Part shown: one piece after another, positions 26,846 through 33,859 of the stretch | Position numbering within the stretch: the first letter of the stretch is position 1 | Layout of the letters: each line of letters starts with the position of its first letter | Assembly (NCBI GenBank): GCA_019454835.1 | Contig: JACFNP010000022.1 | Span: forward strand, 15,967 to 49,825 | DNA length: 33,859 nucleotides | Reading direction: 5' to 3' | Source of the DNA: Rubellimicrobium sp. | GTDB lineage: Bacteria; Pseudomonadota; Alphaproteobacteria; Rhodobacterales; Rhodobacteraceae | The notes under the pieces: generated by a model | Seen by the model: only the letters and a program-made list of their open reading frames with translations | Databases searched by the model: none | Told to the model about the DNA's origin: nothing | Translations under genes and position numbers: made by a program

Positions 26846-26885
26846 GGTGTGGCAGGCCGGGGGGAACCCCCCCGGCCCCCGGTCG

Positions 26886-29654
<2,769 letters not shown>

Positions 29655-29730
29655 GGGGGAACCTCTCTGGCAACCGGCTCGAGTGAACGCAGCCGTTCCG
29701 GACGATGCGCCCGGCGGCTGGTGATGGCTC

Positions 29731-29759
29731 TGTATACCATCGCACACCGGCAACGCCAA
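29731..29759 (-). promoter_or_regulatory. Predicted acnA promoter
   Basis: On the minus strand TTGGCG (29754-29759), 17 bases, TATACA (29731-29736), giving a start near 29724 and a leader of about 70 bases. The -10 is the closest to consensus in the window and is centred on the palindrome GTATAC, which could also serve a regulator. Confidence 0.6.
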
Positions 29760-29803
29760 GGGCGGCCCCCGGCCGGGCGGGCAGTCGGGCGAGCAGTATA
29801 TTC

Positions 29804-29892
29804 CGCCATCGCGAGGAGGCGAAGCCGACGAAGCAACCCTGATGTCGTGTGCAAGCGGTCGGGGTTGCTTCGCCTTTCGGCTCGCAATGACG
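29804..29892 (+). repeat. Type A palindromic repeat between acnA and the DUF1223 gene
   Basis: The left end has decayed (CGCCATCGCGAG) and the right end is CTCGCAATGACG. Arms are GAAGCAACCCTGA and TCGGGGTTGCTTC, with centre TGTCGTGTGCAAGCGG. It is an older copy by its mismatches. Confidence 0.85.
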
Positions 29893-29987
29893 GGGTTTGC
29901 GGGCGGCGGCGCCGTGCCGCTCCGCACAGCGCCGTTCGCCCGATTCCCCCTGTCCGCCCGAAACCCGCCCCTGTCGCGTTTCGTTGA

Positions 29988-30016
29988 TTGGCTTTTGTGC
30001 CTGCCCCGGCCTAGAT
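29988..30016 (+). promoter_or_regulatory. Predicted promoter of the DUF1223 gene
   Basis: TTGGCT (29988-29993), 17 bases, CTAGAT (30011-30016), giving a start near 30023, about 27 bases before the ATG. Confidence 0.45.
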
Positions 30017-30049
30017 CGGGTCGGCAGGGGGCGGGCAAAGAAGCGGCAG

Positions 30050-30796
30050 ATGCAACGGGTGATCTCAGTTCCACGCCTCGCGGCATTCGGACTCTGGCTT
30101 GCGGTCCTGGCGCTCCCGGCAGTCGCACAATCGGTCTTGCGCCCGCTCGACCGCTCGCCGAATGGCGGCCTCGTCGTCGTGGAGCTGTTCACCTCGCAGG
30201 GCTGCGCCTCGTGCCCGCCTGCGGATGCCATCCTTCGCGAGCTGACCCGGATCGAGGGCGTGCTGCCCCTGGCGCTGCATGTCGATTACTGGGACTATAT
30301 CGGGTGGCAGGACACGTTCGGCTCGCCGCTGTTCACCGCGCGCCAGCAGGCCTATGCGCGCGCGGCGGGCGAACGCATGGTCTACACGCCGCAGATGATC
30401 ATTGCCGGGCGCGAACGGGTGCTCGGCAACGATCCGGTGGCGATCATGGCGCTGATCGGCGCCCATGCGATGCGGCCCGCGCCGGTCGCGCTCGAGGTGC
30501 AGCGCGCGGGCGACGCGCTGCATATCGCGGCGCGCAGCCCGTTGCCGTTCCTGCGCCCGGTCGCGGTCCATCTGGTGCAATTCGTCCCCGAGGCGCGCGT
30601 GGCGATCCCGCTGGGCGAGAACGCGGGCCATGTCTTCGACTACGTGAACGTCGTCACCGGCTGGCAGACCTTGGGCGAATGGGACGGCAGCGCGCCGCTG
30701 GCGCTGGATGTGAACGGCACCGGCGACGGCCCGGCGGCGGTCATCCTCCAGGAACCGGGCCCCGGCGCCATCCTCGCGGCGGCGGAGCTGCGCTAG
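30050..30796 (+). CDS. DUF1223 thioredoxin-like exported protein
   Basis: A 248-residue protein of the DUF1223 family. It has a signal peptide (about residues 1-26, basic start then AAFGLWLAVLALPAVAQS, cleavage after AVA or AQ). After it comes a thioredoxin-like domain with VVVELFTSQGCASCPPAD, a CXXC (CASC) that sits where redox cysteines lie in thioredoxins, then ALHVDYWDYIGWQDTFGSP and YTPQMIIAG. Function is unknown; a periplasmic redox role is only an inference from the fold. ATG 30050 is chosen because the signal peptide follows. The stop codon directly abuts an IS5-type transposase remnant, so the C-terminus may have been altered by that insertion. Confidence 0.87.
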   Translation: MQRVISVPRLAAFGLWLAVLALPAVAQSVLRPLDRSPNGGLVVVELFTSQGCASCPPADAILRELTRIEGVLPLALHVDYWDYIGWQDTFGSPLFTARQQAYARAAGERMVYTPQMIIAGRERVLGNDPVAIMALIGAHAMRPAPVALEVQRAGDALHIAARSPLPFLRPVAVHLVQFVPEARVAIPLGENAGHVFDYVNVVTGWQTLGEWDGSAPLALDVNGTGDGPAAVILQEPGPGAILAAAELR

Positions 30797-30886
30797 CTCA
30801 TCGACCCGAGCCACCCCGCGCACCTTCGCAGGCAGCGGGGGCGGGATTACCGGCCAACCGAAACCCGTCGGATCAAAGCGTGCCAT
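30797..30886 (-). pseudogene. IS5-family transposase N-terminal remnant
   Basis: On the minus strand ATG 30886 begins [20 protein letters not shown] followed by [10 protein letters not shown]. This closely follows the N-terminus of IS5-family (IS427-like) transposases, which typically read MARFDLT-F-W--I-PLLP and continue [10 protein letters not shown]. Only about 30 codons are left; the rest is deleted exactly at the stop of the DUF1223 gene. The remnant keeps an AGGAGG ribosome site upstream. It cannot make transposase. Identification is by recall of the family sequence and not by alignment. Confidence 0.75.
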
Positions 30887-31144
30887 GGCTGCCTCCTGCC
30901 GCTCGCAGAGGGGGATCACGGATGCCCGGCGTCGGGAACGCCGGGTCATGGGTATGTGACACGGGCCTGCAGCGCGAAACCGTTGCGATGCAGATGGCGG
31001 CGCGGGGTGCGGCCACGGCGCGGCGCCGGATCGGTGCCGGAGCGCGTGGCCCATGTCACGGGCGCGTCCGATGCGGGGCGGCCTGCCCCCGGTTGCCCCC
31101 ACCCCCGGCGCAGGGCACAGTCGCGCGGACGGGACCGGGCCGGG
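30887..31144. other. Gap with IS remnant flank and inverted repeat
   Basis: Next to the transposase remnant, GGGGGATCACGGAT (from about 30910) may be part of the old IS end. A perfect 7-bp inverted repeat, CCCGGCG-TCGGGAA-CGCCGGG, lies at 30925-30945 without a T tract. The remainder up to glutaminase shows no gene or clear promoter. Confidence 0.45.
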
Positions 31145-32068
31145 ATGGACATGGCGACTGATCTGCAGGACTTCCTGATCCGGCTCGACCGCGACATCCG
31201 CGCGCGCGGCGACTGGGGCGAGGTGGCTGACTATATCCCCGAGCTGGCGCGCATTGCCCCCGGCCAGTTCGGCATCGCGGTGGTGACGGCGGACGGGGCG
31301 CTGGCCACCGCAGGGGATGCGACCAAGGGATTCTCGATCCAGTCGATCTCCAAGGTCTTCACACTGGCCTGCGTGCTGGGCCGCATCGGCGAGCAGATCT
31401 GGACCCGCGTGGGGCGCGAACCCTCGGGGTTGCGGTTCGATTCCATCCAGTTGCTCGAAACCGAGGACGGCCGCCCGCGCAACCCCTTCATCAACGCCGG
31501 GGCGCTGGTGGTCACCGACGAACTGCTGACCGGGCGCGGGCCGCAGGATGCGCTGGCGGAAATCCTCGGCTTCATCCGCACGGCGGCGGGCGACGACGAC
31601 ATCCACATCGACCGCGCGGTGGCGCAGTCCGAGGCCGGGACCGGCCACCGCAACATCGCGCTGGCGCATTACCTGAAATCCTGCGGCAACCTGCGCAACG
31701 CGCCCGAACTCGTGCTGGGCACCTATTTCCACCAATGCGCCATCGAGATGAGCTGCGTGCAACTGGCCATGGCAGGCCGCGCCATCGCCGGGCTGCCCGA
31801 TGCGCCGCCGGTGCTGTCGCGGGCGCGGGCGCGGCGGCTGAACGCGCTGATGATGCTGTGCGGCCATTACGACGGCTCGGGCGATTTCGCCTTTCGCGTC
31901 GGCCTGCCCGGCAAGTCGGGCGTCGGCGGCGGCATTTTGCTGATCGCGCCGGGGCGGGCATCCATCGGCATCTGGTCGCCGGGGCTGAACGTGTTCGGCA
32001 ACTCGCACATGGGCACCCACGCCGCCGAGGCGCTGGCCCGCGCGACGGGGTGGTCGGTGTTCGGGTGA
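31145..32068 (+). CDS. glsA: Glutaminase
   Basis: A serine-dependent glutaminase (beta-lactamase-like fold) that hydrolyses glutamine to glutamate and ammonia in the cytoplasm. The 307-residue product has the YIPELA opening, [15 protein letters not shown] with the nucleophile of the SXXK motif at Ser67 and Lys70, [26 protein letters not shown], the tyrosine block [14 protein letters not shown], and [21 protein letters not shown] 31145 or the in-frame ATG 31151 can serve as start. The open frame further upstream is Arg-rich and without homology. Neighbours do not suggest a shared pathway. Confidence 0.95.
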   Translation: MDMATDLQDFLIRLDRDIRARGDWGEVADYIPELARIAPGQFGIAVVTADGALATAGDATKGFSIQSISKVFTLACVLGRIGEQIWTRVGREPSGLRFDSIQLLETEDGRPRNPFINAGALVVTDELLTGRGPQDALAEILGFIRTAAGDDDIHIDRAVAQSEAGTGHRNIALAHYLKSCGNLRNAPELVLGTYFHQCAIEMSCVQLAMAGRAIAGLPDAPPVLSRARARRLNALMMLCGHYDGSGDFAFRVGLPGKSGVGGGILLIAPGRASIGIWSPGLNVFGNSHMGTHAAEALARATGWSVFG

Positions 32069-32136
32069 GGCGTTTAAGCCTTTGGTAACCCGGCAGGGTG
32101 CAGGATGGCGATGAGTCCCCAACAGGCGCATCCGCC

Positions 32137-33036
32137 ATGGCAGTCGCATCCCATCCGCGCGTCAGCGTCATCATGCCGGTGCGCGACGCGGGCGCATTTC
32201 TCGGATCGGCCATCGCCTCGGTGCAGGCCCAGTCGCTGACCGCGTGGGAACTGCTGGCCGTGGATGACGGATCGGATGACGACAGCGCCGCGATCCTCGG
32301 GCAGGCGGCGGCGGCGGACGGGCGCATCCGGCTGCTGGACAGCGGCGGCCGCCTCGGGCCTGCGGCGGCGCGCAACGTGGCGCTGGCGGCGGCGCGGGGG
32401 CGGTATCTGGCGTTTCTCGATGCCGACGACCTGTGGCACCCCGACAAGCTGGCGCGCCAGACGCAGGCGATGGCGGCCACGGGGGCGGCGCTGTCCTGCA
32501 CCGCCTGGCTGCGGCGCAACATCGTCTCGGGCCGCGAGGTGGTGGTGGGCGTGCCCGCGCGCGCGACACGCGGCGATCTGCTCAAGACCAATACCATCGC
32601 CTGTTCGACGGCGATGATCGACGCGCGCGCCTTCGGGCAGCGCCGGATGCCGGGGCTGCGCCGGGCCGAGGATTTCGCCTTCTGGCTGGACCTGCTGACC
32701 GCGACACCCTGGGCGCTGGGCCTGCCCGAGGTGCTGACGACCTACCGCCAGCATCCGCGCGCGCTGTCCGCGCACAAGGGCCGCGCGGCGGCGGACACCT
32801 GGGCGCTGTATCGCCACGCCCTGCACCTGCCGCTGCCCGATGCGCTGTGGTATTTCGGCCATTACGCCCTGCGCGGCACCCTGCGCCACCGCGCCCCGGC
32901 CGTGGCCCGGGCGATGGGGTGGCTGCACGGGGCGAAACCGCACCGGGACGCCACGGTCTGCACCCCGTCGCAGGCGCAATCCTCCCGCTGCCGAGCGGGA
33001 TCATCTGCCGTAACGTCAGCTCATCGGGGTCATTAG
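32137..33036 (+). CDS. Family 2 glycosyltransferase
   Basis: A GT-A fold glycosyltransferase (299 residues), likely building surface polysaccharide at the cytoplasmic face of the membrane. Visible motifs: VSVIMPVRDAGAFL, WELLAVDDGSDDDS, GPAAARNVALAAARGRYLAFLDADDLWHPDKL with the metal-binding DADD, and RRAEDFAFWLDLL, typical of the catalytic-base region. The last 40 or so residues, after WLHGAKPHRD, are Ser/Thr/Arg-rich and unlike a normal C-terminus. The sugar donor cannot be told. ATG 32137 places MAVASHPRVSVIMPV correctly; a GTG at 32098 would add 13 residues. With the Stealth gene eight bases downstream, it forms a small polysaccharide module. Confidence 0.88.
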   Translation: MAVASHPRVSVIMPVRDAGAFLGSAIASVQAQSLTAWELLAVDDGSDDDSAAILGQAAAADGRIRLLDSGGRLGPAAARNVALAAARGRYLAFLDADDLWHPDKLARQTQAMAATGAALSCTAWLRRNIVSGREVVVGVPARATRGDLLKTNTIACSTAMIDARAFGQRRMPGLRRAEDFAFWLDLLTATPWALGLPEVLTTYRQHPRALSAHKGRAAADTWALYRHALHLPLPDALWYFGHYALRGTLRHRAPAVARAMGWLHGAKPHRDATVCTPSQAQSSRCRAGSSAVTSAHRGH

Positions 33037-33043
33037 CCGCACG

Positions 33044-33808
33044 ATGTCTCTCAAGCACGCCAAAAACATGGTGAACAGAACCCTCGGGAAGCTCGGGTAC
33101 AAGATTACCAGGGCGCAGCCGCCCGCTCCGCGCCCCGAGACGACAAGACGGCCCGACCCCGGCCCGCCATTCGCGATCCGCAGGCTTGCCGATCCGGAAG
33201 ACCGGCCGATCCGCGATCTGCTGTTCTACCTGCGCGACACGGACATCGGCCATTTCACGACGCACGAAGCCGCCGGTCTCACATTGTCGATTCACGATGA
33301 CGATCTCGGTCGCCTGACGCGGGTTCTGGACCGCTATTATTCCGACGACACCGTTTTCGTGAATGCCGGCGGCAATCGGGGCGGGGTGCAGCTTGTCCAG
33401 CGGAACGGCCGGCGGGAGCGCCGCTTCGTGCTTTCATTCCTCACGAAGGTCGATGCGGTCCCGTTCCTGATCGAATTGCAGGTCGTGGTGTGGCGGCGGC
33501 TCGACACCTATTCTCCGACGGACATCCTCGAGGCCGGTGCGCCCCTCGTCGCCATGCGGCGCATCAGGGCGACCACATTCGCGGCATTGACCCGCTGTGC
33601 CGCACCGGCAGACGATTTCTCGGCGCAGCTTGCCCCGGCGCCACCCGTCGATGTTGTCTACACCTGGGTTGACGACACCGACCCGGAATGGAGGGCGCAG
33701 CGCGCGCGCCATTCGCCCGACGATGCCGCAGGCAATGGCCGTGCAACATTGGCCGAACGCTTCGACAACCGCGACGAGCTGAAATACTCGCTGCGCTCGC
33801 TATACTAG
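33044..33808 (+). pseudogene. Stealth-type polysaccharide phosphotransferase, truncated
   Basis: The first 254 residues of a Stealth-family protein; these enzymes transfer hexose-1-phosphate units in capsule or exopolysaccharide synthesis. A variable N-terminal domain of about 200 residues precedes conserved region 1, DVVYTWVDDTDPEW (203-216). Conserved region 2 begins with RFDNRDELKYSLRSLY (from 239) and is cut by a TAG, where the family normally continues for well over 100 residues. The catalytic core is therefore incomplete. Base composition becomes markedly poorer in GC right after the stop. The gene itself is less GC-rich than its neighbours, suggesting acquisition. Confidence 0.8.
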
Positions 33809-33859
33809 TCCACCCTGAACAACACATAGCGCATTGATTTCACGCCATGAAACTACGAT
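33805..33859. other. Probable insertion boundary at the right edge
   Basis: The palindrome CTAG (33805-33808) is followed by 51 bases of about 45% GC (23 of 51), against well over 60% elsewhere. The Stealth reading frame is interrupted exactly here. An insertion sequence end is the likeliest explanation, but I do not recognise the element and only its first bases are in the window. Confidence 0.45.

Larger units (their letters stand above)
29655..29987. other. Divergent gap upstream of acnA
   Basis: Nearly 400 bases lie between the acnA start and the DUF1223 start. They hold the acnA promoter (29731-29759), one palindromic repeat (29804-29892) and the DUF1223 promoter candidate at the right end. 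No gene was recognised. Confidence 0.6.

Noticed and set aside
30065-32149. Minus-strand open frame of 694 codons
   Set aside because: Antisense to DUF1223 and glutaminase genes. Only the short segment 30797-30886 has real similarity, to an IS5 transposase start.

Overview
The window is about 34 kb of very GC-rich chromosomal DNA. It looks like an alphaproteobacterium of the Rhodobacteraceae (Paracoccus/Rhodobacter-like). The grounds are the gene content and order: a mraZ-rsmH-ftsL-ftsI-murE-murF-mraY-murD cluster behind a long leader, ChpT of the CckA-ChpT-CtrA relay, the ornithine-lipid pair olsB-olsA, obgE-proB-proA, yajC-secD-secF joined to System I cytochrome c maturation genes, and AcnA. 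Most promoter candidates have the form TTGNCN-17-TANNNN. Species was not determined.

Layout: (1) 1-9789, minus strand: first part of the division and cell-wall (dcw) cluster, read right to left from mraZ to murD. Palindromic repeats sit in the ftsI-murE and mraY-murD gaps and after murD. (2) 9790-10514: a long mraZ leader with a putative promoter, a ~10-bp periodic GGG array (possible MraZ boxes) and a strong hairpin. This matches the UpsM sRNA leader known from Rhodobacter sphaeroides. (3) 10515-13474: a ThiE-like protein of doubtful catalytic competence, the convergent olsBA pair, and chpT. (4) 13503-14000: an ordered A-B-A-B-A array of palindromic repeats. (5) 14031-17409, minus strand: obgE-proB-proA. 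(6) 17686-18883: an LpxL/HtrB-type acyltransferase and tRNA-Asp(GTC). (7) 19233-25281: yajC-secD-secF, an Mth938-like protein, ccmA-ccmB-ccmC-ccmD-ccmG. (8) 25360-29654: phosphomannomutase and the convergent aconitase. (9) 30050-33859: a DUF1223 protein, an IS5-family transposase remnant, glutaminase, a family-2 glycosyltransferase and a Stealth-type phosphotransferase cut off inside its second conserved block.

Most of the window is conserved housekeeping DNA. The parts that deserve attention are the mraZ leader, the dispersed and tandem palindromic repeats, and the right end, where a surface-polysaccharide gene is broken at a sharp drop in GC. The left edge lies inside a repeat and the right edge lies just past that break, so the window may be an assembly contig bounded by repeated DNA. 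I found no CRISPR array, phage module or clearly new defence system.
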